From positions 6,614,501-6,678,500 of the forward strand of contig NZ_CP036319.1 of the NCBI RefSeq assembly GCF_007752935.1: DNA of 64,000 bases. Direction: 5' to 3'. The translations under genes were made by a program, and so were the position numbers. This document shows positions 1-8,629 of the stretch, piece after piece. Numbering within the stretch: the first letter of the stretch is position 1; each line of letters opens with the position of its first letter. Under the pieces are notes generated by a model, which was not told the origin of the DNA, made no database searches, and was given only the letters and a program-made list of their open reading frames with translations. The stretch is from Crateriforma conspicua. GTDB taxonomy: Bacteria; Planctomycetota; Planctomycetia; Pirellulales; Pirellulaceae.

Positions 1-1291
1 GTGCGATCGCGGCGTCGACCTTGGGATCAGCACCCTGTTTGTAGGCACCGATGGAAATCAAATCCGCGTTCTTGCGATATTCCGCCATCAATCGGCGGAC
101 ACCGGAGACCGCTTGCAGGGTTTTCGCGTCCAGCAATTCCGGTTGCAGCCGGCTGAGACTTTGCAGCACATCGATCGGCGGATAGTGCGCTTCCTCGGTC
201 AACGCACGATTCAGCACGATGTGTCCGTCCAACAATCCCCGCAACGCATCGGCGATCGGTTCATTGTTGTCGTCGCCTTCGACCAACACGGTGTAAAACG
301 CGGTGATCGATCCGGTGTTCGTTCGACCGGCTCGTTCCACCAATCGCGGCAAGCTGTTGAAAACGCTGGGCGGATATCCACGCGTCGTCGGCGGTTCCCC
401 GGCGGCCAAACCCAATTCGCGTCCCGCCATCGCGAACCGTGTCACGCTGTCCAGCAGCAACAACACATTGTGTCCGGCGTCGCGAAAGCTTTCGGCGACT
501 GCGGTGGCGGTCCATGCCGCGGCCACCCGCTGGGTCGCCACACGATCACTGGTTGCGACAACAACCACGCTGCGTGCCAGCCCGGCGGGACCCAGACAAC
601 GCGTGATGAAGTCCTGCACCTCGCGGCCCCGTTCGCCCACCATGCCGATCACGATGCGATCCGCGGCGGAATTACGAGCCAACATGCCCAACAGAGTACT
701 TTTGCCGACGCCGCTGCCGGCGAAGATGCCCAAACGTTGACCCAGTCCACACGTCAGCATGCCGTCGATCGCGCGCACGCCGGTTTGCATCGGAGTATCG
801 ATCGGGGGCCGTTCCAGCGACGACGGTGGTTGTCGGTCGGTGTCGATCGGAATCAAATCGTCCGGCAATGGCTTGCCGTCAATCGGGTTTCCAAACGCAT
901 CCAACACACGGCCACACAACGAATCGCCGACGCGAACCTTCAGCGACGTGTCCAACAGCCGAACGGGATCGCCGGCGGCAATCGCCCCCAACGTTTCCAG
1001 TGGTGCCAGCAGCGGTCGCACCCCGCGAAACCCGACCACCTTCGCAAGCGATCCGGTGCCCATGCCCGGCCCCACATGGTGATCCGGTGTAGTCACTGGG
1101 GCGTAGGACTGCCGGTCGAAGTTCAACTGACAAATCGCTCCCAGGGGCGCGGTCATGCCTTTGACTTCGATCGTTTCCCCGGTGATCGCCGCGACACTGC
1201 CACGAACCTCGTGCGGAAGCGATTGACGCACCATCGAAGCATAGGCATCGGGATCCGGCAGCACAGGGATTTGCATGGTCGTCGTCGTCAT
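1..1291 (-). CDS. fliI: Flagellar export ATPase FliI (3' end cut by window edge)
   Basis: FliI is the hexameric F1-like ATPase that energises flagellar type III export at the cytoplasmic base of the basal body. The visible 430 residues cover nearly the usual 430-460. Walker A (AGSGVGKST) lies near residues 191-199 and is followed by GERGREV and a Walker B region (VLLLLDSVTRFAMAGRE), then the T3SS-ATPase signature with PPTTRGYPPSVF. The ATG at 1289-1291 overlaps the fliH stop as ATGA, so the two genes are probably translationally coupled. It is the last visible gene of the flgB-flgC-fliE-fliF-fliG-fliH-fliI series. Only the extreme C-terminus lies off the left edge. The GERGREVQDF and ATSDRVA motifs favour FliI over F1 beta subunit. 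Confidence 0.96.
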   Translation of the reverse strand, partial: MTTTTMQIPVLPDPDAYASMVRQSLPHEVRGSVAAITGETIEVKGMTAPLGAICQLNFDRQSYAPVTTPDHHVGPGMGTGSLAKVVGFRGVRPLLAPLETLGAIAAGDPVRLLDTSLKVRVGDSLCGRVLDAFGNPIDGKPLPDDLIPIDTDRQPPSSLERPPIDTPMQTGVRAIDGMLTCGLGQRLGIFAGSGVGKSTLLGMLARNSAADRIVIGMVGERGREVQDFITRCLGPAGLARSVVVVATSDRVATQRVAAAWTATAVAESFRDAGHNVLLLLDSVTRFAMAGRELGLAAGEPPTTRGYPPSVFNSLPRLVERAGRTNTGSITAFYTVLVEGDDNNEPIADALRGLLDGHIVLNRALTEEAHYPPIDVLQSLSRLQPELLDAKTLQAVSGVRRLMAEYRKNADLISIGAYKQGADPKVDAAIA

Positions 1292-1974
1292 TGCAGCAGC
1301 TCCGCCAATCGGTCCAGTTGTGCCTGCAAACCGGCCCGGATTTCACCGCCACTTTGTCGAATCACGACGTCCGACATCGAAAGGCTTTCATCGGGCACCA
1401 CCGTCGTGCGTTCGGGTAAATCCGATTGGGCGACCAGTTCATCCAGTTGTTGTCCTAGTTCGGCCAACAGTTCGGGGTGCACCGCGACGGTCAGATCGGT
1501 TGCCGCCCTCGTTTTCGACAACGCTTCGGCGGTCCACCGCAGCAAGACTTCCTTTTCGCTGTCGACACGCGCGACGACGATCTTTTCAATGGCGGCCAGA
1601 ATGGTTTGCTGCAGGACGGATGCGTACTGCTGCATCCAGTCTTGATAGGTCTGTTGCAGTTCGCTGGTCGCCTTTTTCATCGCGGCAACCTGCTGCGTGG
1701 CCAAAGCCGACGCCTCCTTCTTCACGCGGGCGTCGACATCCTTTTCCGCCTGTTTCAAGCCTTCGGCGTGGCCGTCCTGGCGTGCCTGTTGCAGAACCTG
1801 TTCGGCTTGGGCTTTCGCCTGCCGCAAGACGTTTTGTGCTTCCGTCTTGGCGTGTTCCAACTGTGCCAATCCCTGACCGGCCAAGTCATCCAAATTGAAT
1901 CCGGCCAGGCTGGACGCCTTCCGCGCCGCCGAGGCGGCCTCTTGTTCGGACTTGGATTTCAGAACGAATGCCAT
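1288..1974 (-). CDS. fliH: Flagellar assembly protein FliH
   Basis: This 228-aa protein has the FliH/YscL/V-ATPase-E layout: a short N-terminal segment, an Ala/Gln/Lys-rich coiled coil (about residues 40-120) and a C-terminal globular domain with AIEKIVVARVDSE and the VHPELLAELG strand found in this superfamily. FliH holds FliI as a stator-like regulator and docks it to the export gate. The call rests mainly on fold pattern plus position: it lies directly between fliG and fliI and overlaps the fliI start by 4 bp. Primary sequence in this family is poorly conserved, so neighbourhood carries much of the weight. Confidence 0.88.
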   Translation of the reverse strand: MAFVLKSKSEQEAASAARKASSLAGFNLDDLAGQGLAQLEHAKTEAQNVLRQAKAQAEQVLQQARQDGHAEGLKQAEKDVDARVKKEASALATQQVAAMKKATSELQQTYQDWMQQYASVLQQTILAAIEKIVVARVDSEKEVLLRWTAEALSKTRAATDLTVAVHPELLAELGQQLDELVAQSDLPERTTVVPDESLSMSDVVIRQSGGEIRAGLQAQLDRLAELLQ

Positions 1975-2071
1975 GACGCCTCAGGAATTTCCGCTGTTTG
2001 GATTGCTGGTGTGCTTGAAGGTTGTGCGAGCCCGATGAATGCGAGCCCAACGAATACGTCGACCCGATCGA

Positions 2072-3175
2072 TCAGGCGGCTGCCGCCACCGCGGTGGACA
2101 ACTGAGCTGCCACACGTTGTTTGGCTTGGTCGATATCCGAAATTTTTAGCGGCCCCAAGTTCGCCAAAGCACGACGGGTTTCTTTTTGTGCCGCTTTGGG
2201 CAGCATTGCGATCGCGCGATCGGCTTGTTTGCGTGAAATGCCACACAACGCCAGCAAGGCATCGCGTGTTTCAACCTTTCCCAAAGCTTGGCACAACGCC
2301 GCGGGCGATGATCGTTCCAGCCTTTGATGGATCTGCTGTGTCATCGCGTCGTCGATGGGCAGGCCACCGGCGAAAGACTCCGGTGCATCCGCCTGTCTTT
2401 CCGAAAGCGGGATCGTCATCGGCGTCCCGTTTGTCGACCCCACGGTCACCGACGATGATGGGTTGGGTTGGGCCGGTGGGTTTGCCGGTGTCGGTGAACC
2501 CGGAGAATCGATCGGTGATCGTGAAGGGGCCGGATCGTCACCGGGCATGGGCATTCGCGCCATGATTTGCCGCAGGGCACTAGCCCCGCCCGATGATTGA
2601 GCGGGCAATTCGATGTCCAAACACTTTGCCCGCAGCATTTCGGACACTTCGTTCAACGTGTCCGGTTCGATCGATTCCAATCGCCCGATCCGGCGCACAA
2701 CGTCGCGTCGACTGGAGGAATCCAAACGCGACAACAGCTTGGCGGCTTTCTCCGGTTCGATGCTGGCCAGCACGATTGCGGCGATCTGTGGGTGCTCGCT
2801 TTCCAGGATTCGCGTCAGTTCGGCGTCGGGTACCGAATCCAAGAATCCCAGTGGATGATTCCGCTTGGGTGTCGCCTGGGGTGCGGCGGTTGTCGGATCC
2901 GCGGTACCGGCGGTAGAAACTTGAAACTCGTCATCGACGATGGGTGCATCGACACGATTTTGAATCGACCCGGAAAACGCCTGCAACGCTCGTTTGCGTT
3001 CCATCGGATCGACGTCGGCCAACCCCGTCATCGTGCGTCGCAACTGCGTCCGCTGTGTGTCGCTCATCTGCGACATCAATCGGTTGGCCAACGGTCCGGG
3101 CAGACTGCTCATCACGATCGCAACGCGTCGCAAGGACACTTCGCGATTCTGTGCGGCCTGTCGCCCGGCATTCAT
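2072..3175 (-). CDS. fliG: Flagellar motor switch protein FliG
   Basis: FliG couples the MS-ring to the rotor switch and receives torque from the stator. In this 367-aa protein an N-terminal helical domain (about 15-75) is followed by the middle domain with the diagnostic EHPQ motif at residues 127-130 and the IEPEKAAKLLSRL helix. The C-terminal helical domain (about 270-350) ends in ALGKVETRDALLALCG and NLGPLKISDIDQAKQRV, as in other FliG proteins. The odd feature is a Pro/Ser/Thr-rich linker of about 55 residues (near 197-255) between middle and C domains, where most FliG have a short helix. It lies 147 bp downstream of fliF and 97 bp upstream of fliH. Confidence 0.92.
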   Translation of the reverse strand: MNAGRQAAQNREVSLRRVAIVMSSLPGPLANRLMSQMSDTQRTQLRRTMTGLADVDPMERKRALQAFSGSIQNRVDAPIVDDEFQVSTAGTADPTTAAPQATPKRNHPLGFLDSVPDAELTRILESEHPQIAAIVLASIEPEKAAKLLSRLDSSSRRDVVRRIGRLESIEPDTLNEVSEMLRAKCLDIELPAQSSGGASALRQIMARMPMPGDDPAPSRSPIDSPGSPTPANPPAQPNPSSSVTVGSTNGTPMTIPLSERQADAPESFAGGLPIDDAMTQQIHQRLERSSPAALCQALGKVETRDALLALCGISRKQADRAIAMLPKAAQKETRRALANLGPLKISDIDQAKQRVAAQLSTAVAAAA

Positions 3176-3322
3176 CCTGAAAGCCTTTCCTTGGGTGGGG
3201 AATCCGTGACGGTTTCACGACGCCGTCGAACATCGCTTTTAGCGTCCGGCGTCGACCGGGGCTAGATCGCTTCGGGCGGTTTGCCGGGCCTCGCCGGATT
3301 CGCGGATCTCGCGTCGCACGAC

Positions 3323-4957
3323 CTAGGCGGCTTCGCCCACCCAGCCGCGAATGACGTTGGCGGCGACCTCAGGATTCGATTCGACCAAGTTGACCAATTC
3401 ATCCTGTAACGAACCGCCGGTGATGGTCATTTTTTCGCCATCCTCGGGTTTCTTTTCTTCGGGCGGCGGCGGGGCGGGCAACTCCAAACCAAAGCCCTCG
3501 GTAAACTCGGCCGGAGTGTCCTTGCCGCCACCGGAAACCGCCGATCGTGCAACGAACAAGGCGAACACACCCAACAACAACAGGGCGATGCTTTTCCACG
3601 AATCGGCCAACCACGTCAGCGCCTGGCCGACCGTGTCCGCTTCCTCCACCACGGGGGTTCGCAAGTCGGGCATATCGACGACGGTGACCAGCGGTCGTGC
3701 GTCTTCGCCGGCGGCGACTTGCGGCAACATTGGCGTGACCAGCCCCTGAATTTCTTTCTCGATCGTGTCCCGCAACACGTTCAGATCGGCCGTCGTGGCT
3801 TTGGGCAACTCTTCGGCTGGCGTATCCGGGTTGTCCCGCATCTGTTGGTCCAGCCAGTACTTGTCGTAATAGCTGGTGGGCAGCGTGATCGTGGCCGTCA
3901 CCCGCGTGGGCAGCAGCCCCAACGTCCGCGACTTTTCAAAGGTCTGGCCGACCACGCGATCACTCTCTTTCGTGTCGTCGCTCATGGTGGACGTTTGTGC
4001 CAAGTCTTCCAAGTTCCGCGCGCGATTGCCGATCGCGTTGGGTTCGGTGCCCGGAACGCCTCCGACCAGCGGCCGATTGGATTGCTGCGAAATCTTTCGT
4101 GTCTTTTCGCTGACCGTCGTCGGCTGGGCGTCGTACTGGACACGGGTTTGTTCGGTGTCCAGCGTCGAATCGATTTCCGCGTTAACTTCGACGACCACGC
4201 CTTCGATGTACGACAGCTGCTTCATGATTTGGCGACGCGTGGCTTCTTCGACTTCGCGTTCACGACGAATCCACGGGTCTTCTTCATCAGCCAGCGAGGA
4301 AGAATCGGGTGAATTCACGTCGGTCACGTTGACATCATTGACGTCCAATCCGAACGCCTTGGCCACGTATTCACGAATCGTGTTGACCCGGCCGCGTTCC
4401 AGCGGAAGCGAACCTTCGGGGGTGATCATGACAGCAGCGGATTCGTCGCGTTTGGCCTGGAAAGGCCGCCGTTCGCCCTGGGTGTAGGTCACCACCGCGA
4501 AACGAATGTCATGCATTTGTTCCAGGCTGCGGGCGATGTCCTGCTGTTTTCCGACCATCAACTTGGTCCGCACCATGACATCGGAATCAAACGGTCCGGC
4601 CGAATCCATCATGGCTTCCAGGTTGCTGCGCAGCCCTGGTGGCAGACTGGCCGCGTCTTCCAATGCGGCCAGAAATTGCGGCCTTTGCGACGCAGGAACA
4701 CGCACACGACGGCCTTCGGTTCGCCATCCGCTAAGCTGCGCCTGTCCAAACGCGACGTCCATCGCGTTCAGCTCCGACTCGGTGTGCACCGTGTCACCGA
4801 ACAGGTACACCGTTTCGTCGGTGGTGCCGCCCTTGACCAAGAACGCAAGACTGACGGCGATCGCCGTCACCAACAGCACCGCGATGACGCGGGACTGCAT
4901 CGGCATGGCCAGGAAAACCTGGCGAGCCTGATCGAAAAGGTCACGAAAGAATGGCAC
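3323..4957 (-). CDS. fliF: Flagellar MS-ring protein FliF
   Basis: FliF forms the MS-ring in the inner membrane on which the switch and export gate assemble. The 544-aa product has an N-terminal transmembrane helix (about 22-42), the YscJ/FliF ring-building domains with LFGDTVHTESELNAM and a conserved VTYTQGERRPF stretch, a long variable periplasmic loop, and a second transmembrane helix near 455-478. The cytoplasmic tail ends in NPEVAANVIRGWV, the FliG-binding motif seen across FliF proteins. Length matches the family (520-570). It sits 72 bp downstream of fliE. The call is firm. Confidence 0.95.
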   Translation of the reverse strand: MPFFRDLFDQARQVFLAMPMQSRVIAVLLVTAIAVSLAFLVKGGTTDETVYLFGDTVHTESELNAMDVAFGQAQLSGWRTEGRRVRVPASQRPQFLAALEDAASLPPGLRSNLEAMMDSAGPFDSDVMVRTKLMVGKQQDIARSLEQMHDIRFAVVTYTQGERRPFQAKRDESAAVMITPEGSLPLERGRVNTIREYVAKAFGLDVNDVNVTDVNSPDSSSLADEEDPWIRREREVEEATRRQIMKQLSYIEGVVVEVNAEIDSTLDTEQTRVQYDAQPTTVSEKTRKISQQSNRPLVGGVPGTEPNAIGNRARNLEDLAQTSTMSDDTKESDRVVGQTFEKSRTLGLLPTRVTATITLPTSYYDKYWLDQQMRDNPDTPAEELPKATTADLNVLRDTIEKEIQGLVTPMLPQVAAGEDARPLVTVVDMPDLRTPVVEEADTVGQALTWLADSWKSIALLLLGVFALFVARSAVSGGGKDTPAEFTEGFGLELPAPPPPEEKKPEDGEKMTITGGSLQDELVNLVESNPEVAANVIRGWVGEAA

Positions 4958-5029
4958 GGGATTGAATGACTATGAAAACGAACAGGTGATTGAATCGGAG
5001 CAAGCTTTCGCCCGCTGGGGCGATGACGT

Positions 5030-5341
5030 TTAGATCTGGATCTGCTGAACTTCGCGATAGGCTTCCATCAATTTGTTCCGGACCTGCAACAGCATGCGAA
5101 ACGCCAAATCAGCCTTTTGAACACTGGTCAAAACCTCCGCTTCGTTCACATCACCGCCGGTCAGCAATTGGTGAACGTTGTCATCGGCGGTTAGCTGCAT
5201 TTGGTTGACTTCGCTGACCTTTTCCCCCAGCAACTCGGCGAACGATCCCATCGATTCGGTCGGTCGCGCCGGCGCGGCACCCATCGGATTGGGCGGCGGT
5301 GTCGGCGGTCGCAGCGATGGGATCGCGGGCATGACGGACAA
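5030..5341 (-). CDS. fliE: Flagellar hook-basal body complex protein FliE
   Basis: FliE joins the MS-ring to the proximal rod in the periplasm and is exported by the type III apparatus. The 103-aa length is typical. After a Pro-rich N-terminus, the C-terminal half carries the family pattern: SFAELLGEKVSEVN, a VNEAEVLTSVQKADLAF segment and LLQVRNKLMEAYREVQQIQI at the very end. Its place between flgC (42 bp upstream) and fliF (72 bp downstream) is the classical flgB-flgC-fliE-fliF order. Confidence 0.95.
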   Translation of the reverse strand: MSVMPAIPSLRPPTPPPNPMGAAPARPTESMGSFAELLGEKVSEVNQMQLTADDNVHQLLTGGDVNEAEVLTSVQKADLAFRMLLQVRNKLMEAYREVQQIQI

Positions 5342-5383
5342 GAAAACCTAGGGGGACAGGGGAACGAGAGGCGGACAAAGCGT

Positions 5384-5806
5384 TCAGGCCAGGATGGTCA
5401 GCCGTTCGCGGCCCATGTTCTTGGAGATTTCGATTACCCCGACGTTGGCTTCATACGCCCGCGTGGTTTCCAATGCGTCGACCATCTGGGTCGTCAGATC
5501 AATGTTGGGATACGCGACATAGCCTTTCCATTTGCCGTCTTGAATCGCCAGCGGATGATTGGGCTGATAGCGGTACTGGGGCCCCGATTGGTCCTGCAGG
5601 ATTTCTTTGACCTTCACGCCCGCGACCCCCTGGTCGTCGCTGACGGTCGCGTCGGTTTGGAACACGACTTGGCGAGCCTTGTAGGGATTGGCGGCGCCGG
5701 TTTCGTCGGTCAGCGATGACATGTTGGCGATGTTGCCCGAGATCGCATTGAGCCGAGTACGCTGGGCGACCAGCGCCGATGTGCTGATGTCCAATGAACT
5801 GATCAT
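5384..5806 (-). CDS. flgC: Flagellar basal-body rod protein FlgC
   Basis: FlgC is a proximal rod subunit exported through the flagellar type III system. The 140-aa protein has the N-terminal rod signature (STSALVAQRTRLNAISGNIAN) and the C-terminal coiled segment with MVDALETTRAYEANVGVIEI. An upstream ATG-containing extension to 6193 stays open but reads antisense-like residues across flgB, so I chose the ATG at 5806, which begins the conserved N-terminus (MISSLDISTS). It follows flgB after 37 bp. Length and motifs are fully typical. Confidence 0.95.
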   Translation of the reverse strand: MISSLDISTSALVAQRTRLNAISGNIANMSSLTDETGAANPYKARQVVFQTDATVSDDQGVAGVKVKEILQDQSGPQYRYQPNHPLAIQDGKWKGYVAYPNIDLTTQMVDALETTRAYEANVGVIEISKNMGRERLTILA

Positions 5807-5843
5807 GAAAGCTTCCTGGTCAATGGGGACGAAACACGGGGGA

Positions 5844-6248
5844 TCATGTGGCGCGTTCGGTGATCGCGGCACGCAGCAACGCGAATTGGCTTCGCATCGT
5901 CGTGATGGCCATGCTTTGCAAGTGCTGGTTCTTGCCGATTTCGGTGACTTGCTGTTCCAACGACACGTCGCTGTCGTCGTGGTAAACGATTTGCTCGGTG
6001 GCCGCGCGGGGTCCGGAAAACACATCATCGCGTGTAAAGGGGGTGACCGATCCGCTGGGACGATCGTTGTATCCGGCGATCGAATCCGACAGTGCTTGTT
6101 GAAAGTCATCAACGCTGATGTCGCGGGCGCGATATCCGGGTGTCGACATGTTGGCGATGTTGCTGGCCAGCAGGTCGTGTCGTTTCTGGGCAAAGTTCAG
6201 CGTTTCTTGCAACGCCGGCAGCGTGCCCGAATTCAAGATGCCAAACAT
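5844..6248 (-). CDS. flgB: Flagellar basal-body rod protein FlgB
   Basis: FlgB is the most proximal rod subunit. The 134-aa product shows the rod-protein N-terminus (LNFAQKRHDLLASNIANMSTPGY) and a C-terminal helix with LQSMAITTMRSQFALLRAAI. It is the first true structural gene of the flagellar operon and lies 42 bp downstream of the small ATPase-like gene at 6291-6737. The N-terminal and C-terminal helices bracket a variable centre, as in the family, and length is normal. Confidence 0.95.
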   Translation of the reverse strand: MFGILNSGTLPALQETLNFAQKRHDLLASNIANMSTPGYRARDISVDDFQQALSDSIAGYNDRPSGSVTPFTRDDVFSGPRAATEQIVYHDDSDVSLEQQVTEIGKNQHLQSMAITTMRSQFALLRAAITERAT

Positions 6249-6290
6249 GCGTGTTTCCTCACCCGATGAACGTCGATGGTCTTGCCCGAA

Positions 6291-6737
6291 TCAGGCGGCG
6301 CGCCGAACCGAACGGGACTCGGGCTTTTGCGAAGCCGCTGATCGCCGTGGAAAGACGATCGTGACCGCTGCCCCGCCCTGGGGACAATTCTGCCAGTTCA
6401 GTTTCGCGCCGGCTTCGGCAACCGCGATCGGAATGCTGCGTGATCGCTTGTCGATGTCCGGACCGTCGTCGGCGATTTCCAATTCCACCGCCGAGTCGGT
6501 CTGACACGCGGTGATCATCAAATCCCCGCCGGCATCCAATTCGGCCAAAACCTGCGACGCGATCGAACGCACCACTCGAGTGGTCAGTGCCGGATCGGCC
6601 GGGACGGGAATCGACGGGTCGATGTCGACTTCCAGGCAAACCGGCGCCGGATGCGCCATCAGCATGGGGGCCGTGACGGTTTCGACCAGAAGGGCTAAAG
6701 AAACACTGGCACCTGGGTCGATGGAAAGATGTGACAT
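6291..6737 (-). CDS. Small degenerate GHKL (histidine-kinase-type) ATPase domain protein
   Basis: The 148-aa protein resembles only the C-terminal catalytic domain of a sensor histidine kinase. A beta-alpha core leads into VELEIADDGPDI, matching the G1 box (DxGxG) of HATPase_c but with the second glycine replaced by Asp, and it ends in a GGAAVTIVFPRR strand like the final strand of the domain. The N-box region (VVRSIASQVLAELDAGG) lacks the usual Asn, and I see no HAMP, PAS or His-containing dimerisation domain. It is therefore probably a non-catalytic or regulatory remnant. Position 42 bp upstream of flgB in the same direction suggests a flagellar role, which is inference. Confidence 0.6.
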   Translation of the reverse strand: MSHLSIDPGASVSLALLVETVTAPMLMAHPAPVCLEVDIDPSIPVPADPALTTRVVRSIASQVLAELDAGGDLMITACQTDSAVELEIADDGPDIDKRSRSIPIAVAEAGAKLNWQNCPQGGAAVTIVFPRRSAASQKPESRSVRRAA

Positions 6738-6892
6738 GATCCGCTCGCGTCTTGCGTCGATGGCTGGTGGTCATTCGTCGCCGTAACAGTGCGACGTGTT
6801 CGAGCCATAGCAATTGCGAGAAGGCCGGGGCAAGCCCGATCGTGCCAACCGTTGCGGTCTGCGGTGGATCGGCCAACACGCGCCAGGACGGT

Positions 6893-7858
6893 TCAGCGGT
6901 TGTCCGCGATACGCTCCAGCATCCCCGCCGGGTCGTTGATCGGCTGATTCGGCGTGTGGGCTTCATCGACCAGACCGGCCAAGAAACGATGGGCTTCGCT
7001 GCGAATGGGCTCGGGAACGTCCAGGCGATCCACTTCTTGGTCGATCTTGGCCACCCAGTCTCGCAGTGACGGCAAGTGGCGGTCTTCGATCCAGCCTTCG
7101 ACCGCACGGCGGGCAAACAGTTCGTCCAGCGGACGGCGGGCCTTGGCAAAGTGATCGTGCTGCAACAGTGCCGGCCAATTCAGACGACCGGAAATCGGAT
7201 CCAGATACTGCGAAGACAATCCCATCGCTTTCGTTTCGATCCCGTTGGCGTCCGCGGTCGGTTCGATCGGCGCATCGCCCCAGTGACCGGTTAATTCCAA
7301 GCCTTCGGGCAATTCCCAACCACCAGGAATCTGCGGAACCATGGCCGCGGCGGCCTTGCGCGCCGTCGCTCGGTCGTAGACACGTCCGAAACGCGATTCA
7401 CGATTGATTTGCTGGCGTTCTTGGCGAGCGACCAATGCGTCGATGCCGTTTTGCATCGCGGCACTGCGGGCGACTTCCCACTGCGTTTGTGCGTGGGCAT
7501 GGTTCAAGTTGGCGACGCCCAGACTGCGAATCACATCGGCACGACCGTGCAACACATTGGCATAACTGTTGATCAATCCCGATCGGTACGGCGACGACAC
7601 CCCGTACGCATAGCCGCCCCAGGGACGATAACCACAGCCGACGTGCCGGTACCCGACGACATACTTCTTCGCCGCATAGCGATCGGCCGAATCGTGATGA
7701 AGGTGGTGTTTTCCGGCATGCCCCAGACCGCCGGGGTTTCCCGCCGATGCCAGACCGCCGCCGCAGGCCAACAGCGTGACGCTGGCCAACAACAGGGCAC
7801 CGGTGGCGGTGATGCGAAAGTGCGAAAAAGGCGAGCAAATCGGGCTGCGAAATGACAC
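6893..7858 (-). CDS. Secreted or lipid-anchored hypothetical protein
   Basis: I do not recognise a named family. I chose the GTG at 7858 (about 321 aa) because it begins a normal export signal: a short basic start, a hydrophobic stretch (TGALLLASVTLLAC) and either a lipobox-like LLAC or an ASA signal peptidase I site. A longer in-frame start near 8029 would put the signal far inside. The mature part starts with His/Gly/Tyr-rich sequence, then helical sequence (NSYANVLHGRADVIRSLG, KTQW-like segments) and a C-terminal helical domain ending in AHRFLAGLVDEAHTPNQPI. Similar Tyr/Gly-rich secreted proteins of unknown role are common in planctomycetes. Confidence 0.6.
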   Translation of the reverse strand: MSFRSPICSPFSHFRITATGALLLASVTLLACGGGLASAGNPGGLGHAGKHHLHHDSADRYAAKKYVVGYRHVGCGYRPWGGYAYGVSSPYRSGLINSYANVLHGRADVIRSLGVANLNHAHAQTQWEVARSAAMQNGIDALVARQERQQINRESRFGRVYDRATARKAAAAMVPQIPGGWELPEGLELTGHWGDAPIEPTADANGIETKAMGLSSQYLDPISGRLNWPALLQHDHFAKARRPLDELFARRAVEGWIEDRHLPSLRDWVAKIDQEVDRLDVPEPIRSEAHRFLAGLVDEAHTPNQPINDPAGMLERIADNR

Positions 7859-8067
7859 GGCGTGGTTCCCCCGAACGACGAATGTGAAAGAACGTGCAAC
7901 CTGGCCGAAGCGAACATCGCTTTCACCGCAAGGAGCGGTGCAGCGATCGGCCAACGTCCTTCCAAGCGGGCAACCACCGCCGATGTGACAGACTTTCGTC
8001 GAGAATTTTCCGCGACGACGAATCGACACCGGATTCGGCGTGAAAACCGCGGTTTTCGGGCGGGCAA

Positions 8068-8553
8068 TCAGTCGCTGCTCAGGTCCAAAGAATCGCCGGA
8101 CGATCCCGAAAATTGCTGGGTTTGGTATCCCGCCGACACACTGGCATAGCGATTGACGGCTGTCTGCTTGCTGTGCTGGGTCGTCATCTGACGCTGCACG
8201 TCGTCACGACTGGCCGCCAGTCGCTGTTCGCATTCCTTTTCGAACTGAATCAGCTCCAACAACCGTTCTTCGGATTGCTTATGCAGCCTGATCGTTCGCT
8301 GCCGCAGCGTCGGGTCACTCCAAGATCGTCGTTCCGGATCGACGTCGGCCTGGGTGGCGACCTTGTTGGACAAGTCCGACAGTTCCCGCAGTGGCGGTTG
8401 TTTTTTGGCCAACACATTCATCAGTTCGGACATGCGACCGCCGTCGATCGCGTCGGACTGTTGCCGGGTCCATTCATACAATTCGTCGATCAATTCGGAC
8501 CGACGCTGGACCCACAGGGCCAATTGATCGCCGTGGACGATTTCCGATTCCAT
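8068..8553 (-). CDS. Coiled-coil protein, FlgN-like flagellar chaperone candidate
   Basis: This 161-aa mostly helical protein has heptad-rich charged segments (RRSELIDELYEWTRQQSDAI, EERLLELIQFEKECEQRL) and a Ser/Gln-rich C-terminus. FlgN, the export chaperone for hook-associated proteins, has this size and architecture. Sequence identity in that family is too low to prove it by eye, so the assignment rests on shape and on being 1.8 kb from the flagellar operon in the same direction. I use the ATG at 8553, since an upstream in-frame ATG at 8622 would overlap the TPR gene region without a clear ribosome site. Confidence 0.5.
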   Translation of the reverse strand: MESEIVHGDQLALWVQRRSELIDELYEWTRQQSDAIDGGRMSELMNVLAKKQPPLRELSDLSNKVATQADVDPERRSWSDPTLRQRTIRLHKQSEERLLELIQFEKECEQRLAASRDDVQRQMTTQHSKQTAVNRYASVSAGYQTQQFSGSSGDSLDLSSD

Positions 8554-8629
8554 GAAGTTGTCTCCGTGCCTGAAAATTCTGTTTCCAATCTGTCTGCGGT
8601 GCACCGCCCTGCTCTGGTCCACCCCCGCC

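Noticed and set aside
113-1645. A long plus-strand open frame opposite fliI and fliH
   Set aside because: It is a high-GC antisense shadow; the fliI and fliH motifs are clear on the minus strand, and the plus-strand product is Gln/Arg/His-rich with no domain.
5807-6193. N-terminal extension of flgC
   Set aside because: The frame stays open across flgB but the sequence is antisense-like; the FlgC N-terminus begins at 5806.
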